A stretch of 64,000 nt of DNA. It comes from Pseudomonas flavescens. Its GTDB lineage: Bacteria; Pseudomonadota; Gammaproteobacteria; Pseudomonadales; Pseudomonadaceae. Numbering within the stretch: the stretch's first letter is position 1; each line of letters starts with the position of its first letter. The notes beneath the pieces were generated by a model that made no database searches, was not told the origin of the DNA, and saw only the letters and a program-made list of their open reading frames with translations. The stretch is taken from the NCBI RefSeq assembly GCF_013408425.1, contig NZ_JACBYV010000001.1:5887878-5951877 (forward strand). The letters are read 5' to 3'. Made by a program: the position numbers and the translations under genes. Below, piece by piece: positions 63,964-64,000 of this stretch.

Positions 63964-64000
63964 ATGAAAAACAACAAGAAGAAAATGGTGCATCTGTGCG
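63964..64000 (+). CDS. Start of a gene cut by the window end
   Basis: ATG 63964 has AAGGAAG 5 bases upstream and begins MKNNKKKMVHLC. The frame stays open to the window end (12 codons). A basic N-terminus suits a signal peptide, so the TRAP substrate-binding protein DctP, otherwise missing, or an outer-membrane porin are the best guesses. Its second to sixth codons contain AACAACAA (63970-63977), again matching the Hfq/Crc pattern. Confidence 0.55.
   Translation, partial: MKNNKKKMVHLC

Overview
The window is chromosomal DNA of a Pseudomonas-type gammaproteobacterium. It is G+C-rich, densely coded and has short intergenic gaps. The first 22.5 kb keeps the gene order I associate with Pseudomonas core chromosomes: secA, argJ, GST, Nudix/ThiE fusion, histidine kinase, panE, degenerate GGDEF regulator, yajQ, mscS, ampG, DUF481, SDR, HugZ-like, fxsA, groES-groEL. 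The rest looks like more variable, accessory metabolism. I would guess the P. mendocina/oleovorans side of the genus, but that is inference. No tRNA, rRNA, CRISPR array, phage or transposase gene was seen.

Layout. 1-22.5 kb: core genes, ending in rsmJ, whose stop codon is overlapped by a 221-bp MITE-like inverted-repeat element that carries an inner REP-like pair. 22.8-26.5 kb: a three-subunit molybdenum hydroxylase (PaoABC type) behind a leader hairpin that can cover its ribosome binding site. 26.5-28.4 kb: an EamA exporter divergent from a LysR regulator. 28.5-32.7 kb: a NemR/NemA electrophile-response cluster with two identical 15-bp operators and four small oxidoreductase or ligand-binding genes. 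32.8-35.2 kb: pirin, LysR and GFA-family genes. 35.3-40.2 kb: a TetR regulator divergent from an RND membrane-fusion protein and pump, with a 10-bp-arm inverted repeat between them. 40.3-44.8 kb: DUF4197, a peptidoglycan-binding lipoprotein and plsB. 45.1-51.5 kb: an organosulfur operon of two tandem SfnB-type flavin dehydrogenases, an LLM monooxygenase and a MetQNI-type ABC importer, preceded by an 18-bp perfect palindrome. 51.6-52.4 kb: a compositionally different HAD phosphatase gene bracketed by two related REP-like repeats.

52.7-64 kb is a sugar-acid/carboxylate region: a b561-type cytochrome, a GntP permease, an SMP-30 lactonase, a LysR-TctABC unit, and divergently a PdxA2-type dehydrogenase with TRAP DctQ-DctM. 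It looks like an uptake-and-oxidation island for aldonates or related hydroxyacids. Several leaders here carry A-rich AANAANAA motifs of the kind bound by Hfq/Crc. Three small reading frames run into the start codon of the next gene (GTGA, ATGA and a 13-nt overlap). Together these suggest, but do not prove, translational coupling under carbon catabolite repression. This is the least explained pattern in the window.
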